A stretch of DNA of 64,000 nt from Ideonella sp. Its GTDB lineage: Bacteria > Pseudomonadota > Gammaproteobacteria > Burkholderiales > Burkholderiaceae_C. The position numbers were made by a program, and so were the translations under genes. The DNA lies in NCBI GenBank assembly GCA_016721465.1, contig JADKIA010000028.1, positions 1 through 64,000 of the forward strand, given 5' to 3'. This document shows positions 1-8,270 of this stretch, one piece after another. The stretch's first letter is position 1, and each line of letters begins with the position of its first letter. The notes below the pieces were generated by a model, which was given only the letters and a program-made list of their open reading frames with translations, made no database searches and was not told the DNA's origin.

Positions 1-40
1 CGTTCGAGGGTGGCCGACGAACAGACCCGATTGTTTAGAG

Positions 41-110
41 TTGTCGGACACCTGCCCGCGCAAGCCACAATGCTGCGGGCGACGCAGGACAGAGGGCAGG
101 TGTCGGACAA
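41..110. repeat. Imperfect 17-bp inverted repeat at the edge of the IS91-like remnant
   Basis: The arm TTGTCGGACACCTGCCC at 41-57 is repeated in inverted orientation at 94-110 with 16 of 17 positions complementary and a 36-bp spacer. It lies beyond the 3' end of the decayed transposase, where IS91-type elements carry a terminal hairpin. It could instead be a terminator or a pair of nested IS ends. The far end of the element was not identified. Confidence 0.5.
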
Positions 111-404
111 GCCTCGGGGGAGAAACCGCAGGGCATGCCGCAGTGGCGCGATCAACCGCGCGTTCTATGGCGATTGCGCGTGCCGACGGCGGTGGATGCC
201 GCGATGCTCGAAATTGGGCTGTCGTTGCGGCTCGGTGCAGTTGACGATCGCGGCGTCGTACGTGGACGTACGGGACGTGCGTTGCAAGGTTGAGGCCCGT
301 GGATTGCCGTATCGGCGACCAGCGGCGCAACACCACACAGCCGGTGGCTGCGTTGAGCCGTGTCGGCAAACGTGTGCGTGTCGAATGCAGCGTTCATTGC
401 CACT

Positions 405-1596
405 GGCTGTGGTGGTGCGCGGATCGAGGTGGCCGCGGGTAAAGAGTCTGCACGATGAGCAGCGCGCGACCGCGGTGGCGACGAACGAAGGCCGGTGGCG
501 ATGCCAGCAGCCCCGTCAGTGATGGCGACGCTGTGGCTTAGGCGCGCTCAGCAACTCGCGCGCCAGCCCCAGGCTGGCCTTGCAACTACCGTTGACCAGC
601 AGCCCGCAATGGCGGATGCGATGGAAGCCGCCCGGCAGCACAATGCAGCGGGAAGCGGCGCATGAACTCCTCAGGCGCCAGTGTCATGGTCTTGTGTCGG
701 GTCTGGCCGGATGCACCAGTTGCGGCCCCATCCTTGGCACGCGATAGTCGCTTCAGCAGAGCTCACTGCGCGCTCGTCCATCGCGACAGACGACTGTTGG
801 AGATCGCCACCCGATGGGTAGCCCAGCGCGACAAAGGCGACCAGCACGCTTCGGGCCCGGCGAACGGCCGCTTGGCGTACACCACACTCGCATTTACGTT
901 GCAGTGCCACCAGTCGTTAAAGACGCCTTCGCATCGGCCAGCGTGGCGTGCTCGCCAAAGAACTTCAGCTTGGCGGCAGTGTGCCTGCTGCAGCTCTTCG
1001 AGGAAGCGTCGGCGGAACAGCCGCGATACGCGCACCGACAGGAAGAACCCGATGGCACGCTACACATTGCTTGCCGTCAGGCGAGGCCGCCGCCGGGCAC
1101 GACGTGCGCATGCAGGTGGTGCGTCAGCGCCGAGCCCCAGGTGTGGGCACCGCGTGGCACCGATCGCGCGCCCAGGTGCTTGGGATCAGCGGCGATGGTC
1201 TGGCGCACTGGCGGCCACGTCGAACAGAGGCCACAGACCACGGCCTTGTTCTCGATACGCCCGGCGAGGTCAGCAATAGGCGCGGGCAACGTGAAGACCA
1301 CGTGGTGCAGTACTCGACCGGCAGCAGATCCGCCTGCCGGGCATCGAGCCAGCGGCGGCCGCCGTGCTCTGGCACTTCGGGCAGTGCCTGTTGCGGCATG
1401 GATAGGGCCACCTGATCGGTGCCGCAGCCACTCGCAGCGCAAGACATGCCCGCCCAGGGGCCGCCGTGCGGCACTGAGTGATGGGCCGACATCACCTTCA
1501 GTTGAGCCAGGCTCAGATGGCCGCGCGCTGCGCCTCGCGCCACCGCTGGGCCATGCTCACGGGAAGATGTCGGCGACCTCAGGGCGGCCGCCCCAT
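405..1596 (-). pseudogene. IS91 family transposase, multiply frameshifted
   Basis: Fragments in different minus-strand frames line up in the order expected for an IS91 transposase. The N-terminus has HLSLAQLKVMSA (near 1500). Then come VFTLPAPIADLAG and TWGSALTHHLHAHVVPGGG (1330-1090), whose HxHxH cluster belongs to the HUH nuclease fold. VSRLFRRRFLEELQ, VVYAKRPFAGPEA and HRVAISNSRL follow (1030-780), then KTMTLAPEEFMRRFPLH, LPGGFHRIRHCGLLVNGSCK (700-560) and LLIVQTL near 440. The start is placed at the ATG at 1594-1596, after which a stop follows within a few codons. At least five frameshifts separate the blocks, and the C-terminal zinc-finger-like cysteines are changed. It is an inactive remnant. 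Confidence 0.75.
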
Positions 1597-2475
1597 GGTG
1601 GTAACCCCAGGACGGCGGTAAAGGCTCCAGCGGGCCGAGCACCGCGCAACAAGTCGGTGGCCACGTGGACGGAAATCGATGTGGTCTCCAGCTTCTTGTG
1701 GCCCAGCAAGACCTGGATCACACGGATGTCAACCTTGCGCTCCAGCAGATGTGTGGCAAAGGAGTGGCGCAGCGTGTGCGTCGTCACACGCTTGGCGATA
1801 CCAGCGGCCGACGCGGCGTCGTGCACGGCGCGGTTGAGCTGGCGCGGGGTCAGCGGGTCCATCGGATCCATGCCCGGAACAGCCAACCGCCGGGCAGCAT
1901 CCTGCCCTGGGCATGGCCCACGCGCCACCACGCGCGCAGGCGCTGCAGCACCACGGGGCTGAGCATCGCGCAGTCGCCGGCACCCTTGCCCTGTTCGACA
2001 CGTAACGCCATGCGCTGGCTGTCGACGTCGCCGATCTTCAGCCGGCAGACCTCGTTGGCGCGCAGGCCGGCGCCGTAGCCACCGACAGCGCTGCACGGTG
2101 CTTTGACGTTCCGCGCCGCGGCAATCAACTGAGTGGCCTCCTGCGTGCTCAGAACCACGGGCACCGTGCGCGACAGCCACCGGCTGCATCCGGGCCATCA
2201 ACTCGACACGGCCCAGCGTGATGTCGAAGAAGAACCTCAGCCCGGACAGCGTGGCGTTCAGGGTGATCGGCGACGTGCCCGGAGTCAACCAGATGCAGCT
2301 GGAAGTTGCGCAGGTCTTCGACCGTCGCCGTATCGGGCGCGCGCTCGAGGTAGACGGTCAACTTGCGAACGGCGCGAATGTAAGCCTGCTGGGTCTTGTC
2401 TTCCAGCTTGCGCATGCGCATGTCTTCGGTCATGCGCTGACGCAGCGGCGTGCCTGTGCGGGTGGTCGTGTCCAT
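1557..2475 (-). pseudogene. Tyrosine recombinase/integrase, frameshifted companion of the IS91 transposase
   Basis: The start is the ATG at 2473-2475, preceded by GGAG. The SAM-like N-terminal domain is clear (KLEDKTQQAYIRAVRKLTVY), followed after a shift near 2285 by ITLNATLSGLRFFFDITLG. After a second shift near 2170 comes the catalytic domain with GYGAGLRANEVCRLKIGDVD, which holds the first arginine. After a third shift near 1865 come HTLRHSFATHLLE (HxxR) and VLLGHKKLETT. The position where the catalytic tyrosine is expected reads SISVHVAT, so the tyrosine itself appears to be lost. Three frameshifts plus this substitution make it non-functional. It abuts the transposase start. Confidence 0.75.
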
Positions 2476-2724
2476 GGTTGCAGCTCCGTTGATGAACGAG
2501 GGCGGATTGCCTCGATCAACAACTTCGCAGAACCAGCGCAATGACGAAACACCACACTGGCCACGAAGCGCCTACCGCGAATAGCGGTTTTAGTCCGCCG
2601 GCCATGACCTGTCTCTGGCCAATGCCGGCTTTCTGGCGAACTGCGTGAGCCCTTGGACTTCCCGGGGCAAAGCTTCCCGCGCTGTTGATGGCGCCAGTGC
2701 GGCCCGCAAAGCCGACGTCAACAC

Positions 2725-3171
2725 TCAGGCGCCGCCAATCAACTCCAGCGTGAAGCCGTGCGGGTCCCGCACATAAGCTACCCACTGCCCGGCGAAGGGC
2801 CCGCCGGGCAAGAACTGCAATTGGCCTGCGACCGCGAAACCGAAGGCCTGGGCGCGTTGAGCGATGTCCGCGATCGAGTCCACCTGCAAGGCCAGGTGCG
2901 CAGCGCCAATGTCGCAAGGCCTGGGTGCGATGGGCGTGGCGCTGGCGGGTGCGGCGTACTCCAGCAGTTCCACCACGTGCCCACCTGGCAGTGTGACCAT
3001 GCACACACGGGCCTGCGCGTCCGGCACGCCGGTGATGTGGCCCAGCGTGTCGCCTAGGGGAATCTGGCGGACCTCACCGACGTCTGCGCCCAGCACCTGG
3101 CCGAAGAATGCCAGCATGTGCGCCAGGTCATGCACCGTGAGCCCGGTGTGGATGGTGCGCAGGACGGCCAT
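2725..3171 (-). CDS. VOC superfamily (glyoxalase/dioxygenase fold) protein
   Basis: This 148-residue protein has two beta-alpha-beta-beta-beta modules typical of the vicinal-oxygen-chelate superfamily. TGLTVHDLAHMLAFFGQVLG starts the first module, GGHVVELLEYAAP follows, HLALQVDSIADIAQRAQAFG opens the second, and DPHGFTLELIGG ends it. Candidate metal ligands are the His in HTGLTV, the Glu in VVELLEY, the His in HLALQV and the Glu in FTLELIG. Substrate cannot be read from sequence, since relatives include lactoylglutathione lyases, isomerases and ring-cleavage dioxygenases. It is the last gene of the minus-strand catabolic operon, six bases after the aldehyde dehydrogenase, so a role in the same catabolic route is inferred. 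Confidence 0.8.
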   Translation of the reverse strand: MAVLRTIHTGLTVHDLAHMLAFFGQVLGADVGEVRQIPLGDTLGHITGVPDAQARVCMVTLPGGHVVELLEYAAPASATPIAPRPCDIGAAHLALQVDSIADIAQRAQAFGFAVAGQLQFLPGGPFAGQWVAYVRDPHGFTLELIGGA

Positions 3172-3177
3172 GGGCCT

Positions 3178-4653
3178 TCAGTGCCCCGCGCCCGGTGCAG
3201 CACCCAGCGGCGGGTTCTCCCAGTAGACGTGCTTGGTGCTGAGGAAGTCGCTGAGGCCTTCCACGCCGTGCAGCCGCCCGTAGCCGCTTTCCCTGTAGCC
3301 CCCGGTCTCTGACTCCGGGAACAGCTTGTTGTGGGCGTTCATCCAGACCGTGCCGCACTTGAGCTCGCGCGCCATGGACTGGCCCACCGTGCGGTCGGCC
3401 GACCAGATGCTGGCTGCCAGCCCGTAGCGCGTGGCGTTGGCGCGGGCGATGGCCTCGGCGCGGTCACGGTAGCGCTCGATCACGAGTACCGGTCCGAACA
3501 GTTCGTCCTGGATGTAGCGCGAGCCCAGCTCGGTTACTTCCACCAGCGTGGGCGTCACGAATGCGCCGCGCGCCAGCGGCCCCGTGGGCACCCCGCCTTG
3601 CAGCCACACCCGTCCATGCTGCGCAGCCTCCTGGGCCAGACGCGCGACGCGGTCACGGTTGGCCAGGTCGATCAAGGGGCCCAGCTGTGAACCCGGCTCA
3701 TGGCCCGGGCCCAGCACCAGGCTGCCCAGCCGCTCGGCCAGTGCCGGGGCGAATTCGTCGAAGCGGCTCTCGTGGACAAGCACGCGGGCGATGGCGGTGC
3801 ATTGCTGGCCCGCCATCGGCAGTGCGCCCGCCACCAGCCCGGCTACGGTGGGCGCCAGCGGCGAATCCGGCCACACGATGGCGGGTGCCTTGCCGCCCAG
3901 TTCCAACGACAGGCGCTTGAGCGTGCCGGCGGCGTCGGCCGCAATGCGCTTGCCCGTGGCTGACGAACCGGTGAAGCTAATGACGTCGATGTGCGGCGAC
4001 TGGCTGATGGCGCGGCCGATGGCAGCGCCTGACTCGGTGAACGAACACACCACGTCGGCCGGTAGCGTGGTGATGCGGGTCAGGCACTCCAGCGCCAACT
4101 GGTTGACCATTGAGGTCTGGTGCGCGGCCTTGATCACCACCGTGCAACCTGCCGCCAGTGCCGGCGCCAGCGAGCGGATGAGCAGGATCACCGGTGCATT
4201 CCAGGGCACGATGATCGCCGCGACGCCGGCGGCCTCGCGGCTGAGCTGCGAGTAGCAACCGTTGTCGATCTCGGCCACGCGGCCCCACAGGTTGCGGGCC
4301 AGGCCGGCATAGAAGCGCAGCTCCGACACAGCCGTGGCCACCTCGCCCCGTGCTTCGCGGGCCAGCTTGCCATTGAGCCTGACCAGCCAGCGCTCGATCT
4401 CGGATGCGCGGGCTTGCAGGTTGGCGGCAAACTCCAGCAGCACCGCCTCGCGCAGACGTGGGCTGCGCGACCAGGGGCCGGTGTCAAAGGCCGTACGCGC
4501 GGCTTCGATGGCGGGCAGCGCCTCGTCCAGCGTGGCTTCGCTGAACTGCGCCGCCACTTCCGAGGTGGCCGGGTTGATGCAGTCGCCTGCCGCGCCCGCA
4601 CCGGCCGTCCAGCGGCCGCCAAAGAAGTTCAGTGCGCAATCCATCGTCGTCAT
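3178..4653 (-). CDS. NAD(P)-dependent aldehyde dehydrogenase (first of two)
   Basis: The product is 491 residues, the full length of the ALDH superfamily. The family signatures are present: SLELGGKAPAIVWPD with the general-base Glu, GQQCTAIARVLVHESRF with the catalytic Cys, VPWNAPVILLIRSLAPAL for cofactor binding, and EELFGPVL-like QDELFGPVLVIERY near the C-terminus. It should oxidise an aldehyde to the acid in the cytoplasm. The closest type by eye is the broad-substrate betaine/aromatic-aldehyde dehydrogenase group, but the substrate is not decided. It lies between the sulfatase (34-bp gap) and the VOC protein in one minus-strand operon. A second, only distantly similar ALDH is encoded at 8271-9698, which suggests two separate oxidation steps. 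Confidence 0.9.
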   Translation of the reverse strand: MTTMDCALNFFGGRWTAGAGAAGDCINPATSEVAAQFSEATLDEALPAIEAARTAFDTGPWSRSPRLREAVLLEFAANLQARASEIERWLVRLNGKLAREARGEVATAVSELRFYAGLARNLWGRVAEIDNGCYSQLSREAAGVAAIIVPWNAPVILLIRSLAPALAAGCTVVIKAAHQTSMVNQLALECLTRITTLPADVVCSFTESGAAIGRAISQSPHIDVISFTGSSATGKRIAADAAGTLKRLSLELGGKAPAIVWPDSPLAPTVAGLVAGALPMAGQQCTAIARVLVHESRFDEFAPALAERLGSLVLGPGHEPGSQLGPLIDLANRDRVARLAQEAAQHGRVWLQGGVPTGPLARGAFVTPTLVEVTELGSRYIQDELFGPVLVIERYRDRAEAIARANATRYGLAASIWSADRTVGQSMARELKCGTVWMNAHNKLFPESETGGYRESGYGRLHGVEGLSDFLSTKHVYWENPPLGAAPGAGH

Positions 4654-4687
4654 GCTTTCGTGTCAACAGGGCATGGCAGGCAAGGCC

Positions 4688-6259
4688 TCACCAGGTGCCG
4701 TAGTAGATACCGTGCTCCTTGGCACGATCGGTTCGCTGCGCCACCTCGGCGTCGTCCATGGTCAGCCGCGGATGCTGGTCGTTCAGCCAGGCATGCAACC
4801 GTTCGTCCAGGCGCCGCCGTTCAGCCGCCAGGCGCGGGTCCTGGCCCAGGTCCACGTACTCGTCCGGGTCGTCTTCCAGGTTGAAGAGTTGCGGCGCGAA
4901 ACCTTGCCAGCGCACGTACTTCCATTGCCGTTCACGCACCATCCAACCGCGGCATTCGCCCGGCCGGCGGTTCAGCAGCAGCCGGGCACGGCGGAACGAG
5001 TAGTCGATCTCCGCGAACACGCAGTCACGCCAGGCCGGCGGGTTGTCACCGTGCACCCAGGGCATGAGCGAGCGACCCTGGGTGCGGTCCAGCGCGGGCC
5101 GGATCTGCAGCGCGTCCAGCGCCGTGGGCACGACGTCCACCGCCTCGGCCATGGCGCTGATGCGCTGACCTCGGGTGGCGTCGGCCTGCGGTCGGGGGTC
5201 GAACACCATCAGCGGCGACCGGATGACCTGGTCATGGAACAGGTCCTTCTCGCCCAGGTGGTGGTCGCCGCCGTAGTCGCCATGGTCGTTGGTGAAGACG
5301 ATCAGCGTGTGGTCCAGCTGGTCGCTGTCCTGCAGGGCCTGGACGACGCGGCCGATGTGGTGGTCCAGCTGCTCGATCAGGCCCATGTAGACCGGCCGCA
5401 CCTGGCGCACCACATCGTCGCGCGCGAAGGTCTGCGACTCTTCCATCTGCATGTAGGCCGCCACCACCGGGTGCGGCGCGTCAAGTTCGCTGGCGCGTTT
5501 CTTCACCGGGAGCATGTCGTCGGCGGTGTAACGGCGGTGGTAGGGCGCCGGCGCCAGGTAGGGCCAGTGCGGTTTCACGTAGGACAGGTGCAGCGCCCAG
5601 GGCTCTTGGCCCTGCTCGGCCAGGAAGCGCAGCGCGCGGCTGGTGACGTAGGCCGTCTCGGAATGCTCTTCGGCCACACGGGCGGGCAGGTGCACGTTGC
5701 GCAGGAACCAGCCGCTGGCCGTGGTGCCGTCTGGGCCGTCGGCGCCCACCACGTGTTCGGTCCAGGGGTCGGCACCGGCATAGCCGTGCGCACGCAGGTA
5801 CTCGGCGTAGCCGCTCTCGGCGCCGGGTGGGCCGTGGCCTTCGATGCGGTCGACTTCGACAAAGCCGCCGCTGGCATGGTGGCGCCAGCCAGGCGAGCCA
5901 GGCGGCACCCCCAGGCGTTGCAGGCCCGCGGTATCGGCAATGACATGGGTCTTGCCGACAAGGTGGAGCTTGCGGCCGGCCGCGGCCAGGTAGTCGCCCA
6001 GGGTGGGTTGTTCCACCGGCAGAGGCACACGGTTCCAGGTGACGCCGTGCGAACCCACATAACGCCCGGTGTAGGTGGACATGCGGGACGGGCCGCAAAC
6101 CCCCGCCTGCACGAAGGCCGCGTCAAAGCGCACGCTGCGTGCGGCCAGCGCATCCAGGTTCGGCGTACGGATGCTGGGGTGGCCGTTGCAGGCCAGGTGA
6201 TCCCAACGCAGCTGGTCGCTCATCACGAACAGCAGGTTGCGCAGCGGCGCCGTGCTCAT
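4688..6259 (-). CDS. Type I sulfatase / phosphonate monoester hydrolase-like esterase
   Basis: This is a 523-residue alkaline-phosphatase-superfamily hydrolase. The N-terminal metal-binding segment LLFVMSDQLRWDHLAC is followed by the sulfatase signature VCGPSRMSTYTGRY, in which Cys55 would be converted to formylglycine. Further conserved pieces are VGKTH, HLSYVKPHWPYLAP, the metal site TNDHGDYGGDHHLGEKD, and SPLMVF. No signal peptide is evident, so it should act in the cytoplasm and would need a formylglycine-generating enzyme that is not encoded in this window. Its overall organisation resembles the phosphonate monoester hydrolase/arylsulfatase group. Sulfate-ester and phosphonate- or phosphodiester substrates therefore both remain possible. 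The gene lies six bases downstream of the SDR gene and is probably cotranscribed with it. Confidence 0.88.
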   Translation of the reverse strand: MSTAPLRNLLFVMSDQLRWDHLACNGHPSIRTPNLDALAARSVRFDAAFVQAGVCGPSRMSTYTGRYVGSHGVTWNRVPLPVEQPTLGDYLAAAGRKLHLVGKTHVIADTAGLQRLGVPPGSPGWRHHASGGFVEVDRIEGHGPPGAESGYAEYLRAHGYAGADPWTEHVVGADGPDGTTASGWFLRNVHLPARVAEEHSETAYVTSRALRFLAEQGQEPWALHLSYVKPHWPYLAPAPYHRRYTADDMLPVKKRASELDAPHPVVAAYMQMEESQTFARDDVVRQVRPVYMGLIEQLDHHIGRVVQALQDSDQLDHTLIVFTNDHGDYGGDHHLGEKDLFHDQVIRSPLMVFDPRPQADATRGQRISAMAEAVDVVPTALDALQIRPALDRTQGRSLMPWVHGDNPPAWRDCVFAEIDYSFRRARLLLNRRPGECRGWMVRERQWKYVRWQGFAPQLFNLEDDPDEYVDLGQDPRLAAERRRLDERLHAWLNDQHPRLTMDDAEVAQRTDRAKEHGIYYGTW

Positions 6260-6265
6260 GGGTGC

Positions 6266-7036
6266 TCAGACAAAGATGGCCCCACCCTCGACACACAGCG
6301 TCTGGCCGGTCATGAAGGCGGCGTCGTCGCTGGCCAGGAAGCTCACGGTGCCCACCAGATCGGCAGGCATCGCATCGCGTTGGATCGAGCGCGACTTGCG
6401 GATGGCGTCGCCAAACTTCGCCATGTGGTCGTCGTTCTTGAGGATCTGGTCGGACAGCGTCAGGCCCGGGGCCAGTGCGTTGGCGGTGATGTTCCAGGCG
6501 CCCAACTCGCGTGCCAGCACGCGCGTGAAGGTGATGACCGCACCCTTGCTGGTCACGTAGTGCGCCATGTTGGCCAAGCCTTTGAGCGCAGAGGTGGACG
6601 CGACGTTGATGATGCGGCCCCAACGCTGCGCCTTCATGTGCGGCGCCACCGACTTGGCGCAGTTGAAGGGCCCGAGCGTGTTCACGCGCATGACCTGCAT
6701 CCACTCGTCGCCGGAGTACTCCTCGAACGGGCGGTTCACCAGGGTGGAGAAGAGCGCGGCGTTATTGACGAGGATGTCTACACCGCCCATCTGCGCCGTG
6801 ATGGCGGCCACCGCATCCTTGACGGACGCTTCATCCGAAACGTCCATGGCCACGCCCATGCAGCACGTGCCGGTGGCGTCCAATTCACGTGCGGCGGCTT
6901 GTGCACCACGCAGATCGCCAATGGCCACGCGGGCGCCGTCGGCCAGCATGCGTTGAACAAAGGCGCGGCCCAGTCCGGTGGCGCCACCGGTGACCAGTGC
7001 TGTCCGCCCGGCAAGCTTGCCCGTCGGCTCGTTCAT
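6266..7036 (-). CDS. Short-chain dehydrogenase/reductase
   Basis: The 256-residue protein starts at the ATG at 7034-7036, seven bases after the porin stop. A longer frame reaching back into the porin gene was discounted. It is a classical SDR: the Rossmann glycine motif TGGATGLGRAF, NNAALF after beta-4, the catalytic Ser in INVASTSALKG, the YVTSKGA motif with Tyr and Lys, and a C-terminal AFMTGQTLCVEGGAIFV. The substrate is probably an alcohol or hydroxyacid intermediate of the surrounding pathway. It lies in an operon with the porin upstream and the sulfatase downstream. Confidence 0.9.
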   Translation of the reverse strand: MNEPTGKLAGRTALVTGGATGLGRAFVQRMLADGARVAIGDLRGAQAAARELDATGTCCMGVAMDVSDEASVKDAVAAITAQMGGVDILVNNAALFSTLVNRPFEEYSGDEWMQVMRVNTLGPFNCAKSVAPHMKAQRWGRIINVASTSALKGLANMAHYVTSKGAVITFTRVLARELGAWNITANALAPGLTLSDQILKNDDHMAKFGDAIRKSRSIQRDAMPADLVGTVSFLASDDAAFMTGQTLCVEGGAIFV

Positions 7037-7043
7037 CACCGGC

Positions 7044-8144
7044 TCAGAACAGGTGGACGATGCCGGCGGCCAAGGCGCTGGGGTCAGAGCCATTGATCGT
7101 GGGGCGGATACGGGCGTAGTACGCGGCCGGGATCAGGCTGAGCTTGGAGCCGGCGTTGTTGTCGACGCGGGCGTAGTTGATGTACAGGCTGCTGCGCTTC
7201 GACAGGCTGTGGTTGTAGTAGGCCGCCATCGTCGTGCCCTTGGGCTCGGGCAAGCCTGCGGCCTTGAAGTCACCCTTGGTCTGGCCCACTTGCAAACCCA
7301 GCCGGCCCAAGTCACCGATGGGGAGGACAGCCCCCAACCAGTACGACGTGGTGTTGTTGCTGGGTATCGCGCGATCCCGCGCAGCAGCGGGCGTTACCTG
7401 GTGGATCTTGTACCAGCCCGCGTTCACCTCCATCCAGCCAAAGTTGTACTTGCCACCGAAGCCTTGCTCGGTTTGGTTGTCGACGGTCAGATTGGTGCCG
7501 GTTGCGGTGCGCTCGCGGCTCGTCTGATAGGCGCCGGCCAATGTCAAACCCGCATTGGCGTAGTACAGGCCCAGGCCCAAGAACCTGCCCTGGTCCTTGG
7601 GGTCTGCGACGGCTTCTCCCAATGCGTAAGCAGCGCGAACTGTCAATCCGCTGAGCGATGGCGATGTGTAGAACAAGCCGTTGCTGGCGCGACCAATCAA
7701 GTTCTGGCTGATGCTGCCGTTGTTGCCGTAGTAGCCGATGCCACCGAAGTCCGTCTGGTTCAGCATGGGGGTCAGCGGTGTGCCGGTGCGACCCAATGCC
7801 AATTGTCCCCAGGCCCGGTTTTCGATGCCAACGATCGAGGTGCGGCCGAAGCTGGCGTTGGCCCCAGGCAGCATGTCGCCCGTATCCGAGCGGATTCCCA
7901 TGTCCAGCCGGAAGAAGGCACCCAAGCCGCCGCCCATGTCTTCGCGCCCGGAAAAGACGACCCGACTCGAGGTCACCGTGCCGGCACCGAGCTGTCGGAC
8001 TTTGCCGTTGGGGTCACCGGTGTTGACTGACTCGACGCTCATGTCCATGGCGCCCGAGATGGTCACCTGCGCCATTGCGCCGGTGGCGGCCAGGGCCAGC
8101 ATCGCGGCGGCAGCCAGGAGGAGGGGGTGGTGTGATCGCTTCAT
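7044..8144 (-). CDS. Gram-negative trimeric porin (OmpC/Omp32-like)
   Basis: This is a 366-residue outer-membrane porin of the betaproteobacterial 16-strand type. The start MKRSHHP is chosen because GGAGAAACCC lies directly upstream and the following residues form a signal peptide ending ATGAMA before QVTISGAMDMSVE. A tyrosine- and glycine-rich beta pattern runs through the protein, with RTSIVGIENRAWGQLALGR as the family-typical loop region. The C-terminus GIVHLF ends in the outer-membrane insertion phenylalanine. It heads a second operon in the catabolic block, with its own upstream gap of about 125 bases. Its place among catabolic genes suggests a substrate-uptake role rather than general permeability. 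Confidence 0.9.
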   Translation of the reverse strand: MKRSHHPLLLAAAAMLALAATGAMAQVTISGAMDMSVESVNTGDPNGKVRQLGAGTVTSSRVVFSGREDMGGGLGAFFRLDMGIRSDTGDMLPGANASFGRTSIVGIENRAWGQLALGRTGTPLTPMLNQTDFGGIGYYGNNGSISQNLIGRASNGLFYTSPSLSGLTVRAAYALGEAVADPKDQGRFLGLGLYYANAGLTLAGAYQTSRERTATGTNLTVDNQTEQGFGGKYNFGWMEVNAGWYKIHQVTPAAARDRAIPSNNTTSYWLGAVLPIGDLGRLGLQVGQTKGDFKAAGLPEPKGTTMAAYYNHSLSKRSSLYINYARVDNNAGSKLSLIPAAYYARIRPTINGSDPSALAAGIVHLF

Positions 8145-8270
8145 GGGTTTCTCCGTTGCGCGCGGCGGGTTGTTCAATACAGTGATGATTCTATAAATAC
8201 AACGACGTATCAAAAATAGATACTGAAGCGATGGTGATCGGGACTTACCCTAGGCAGCGGCACAGGCGAC
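8145..8270 (-). promoter_or_regulatory. AT-rich promoter/operator region upstream of the porin operon
   Basis: This gap is far more AT-rich than its surroundings. Read on the minus strand it contains TTTTGATA (8215-8208), ATACGT (8210-8205) and TTTATAGAA (8197-8189). The 4-bp arms ATAC and GTAT form a small dyad. Both TTTTGATA and TTTATAGAA recur upstream of the flavin monooxygenase at 20007-20040, which suggests shared control. The spacing of the two elements differs (10 versus 17 bases), so they cannot both be one simple -35/-10 pair. Confidence 0.45.

Larger units (their letters stand above)
41..2475 (-). mobile_element. Decayed IS91-type element with accessory tyrosine recombinase
   Basis: Two adjacent minus-strand gene remnants, a tyrosine recombinase followed by an IS91 (Y1/HUH-type) transposase, reproduce the usual gene order of IS91 elements that carry a companion integrase. 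Both are broken by several frameshifts, so the copy should be immobile without help in trans. The outer inverted repeat at 41-110 may mark one terminus. The other end lies somewhere between 2475 and the VOC gene at 2725, a stretch of about 250 bases in which no gene was recognised. The limits are approximate. Confidence 0.6.

Noticed and set aside
4334..7096. Plus-strand open frame of about 920 codons antisense to ALDH, sulfatase and SDR
   Set aside because: The minus-strand genes carry catalytic motifs in every segment. The antisense frame shows none.
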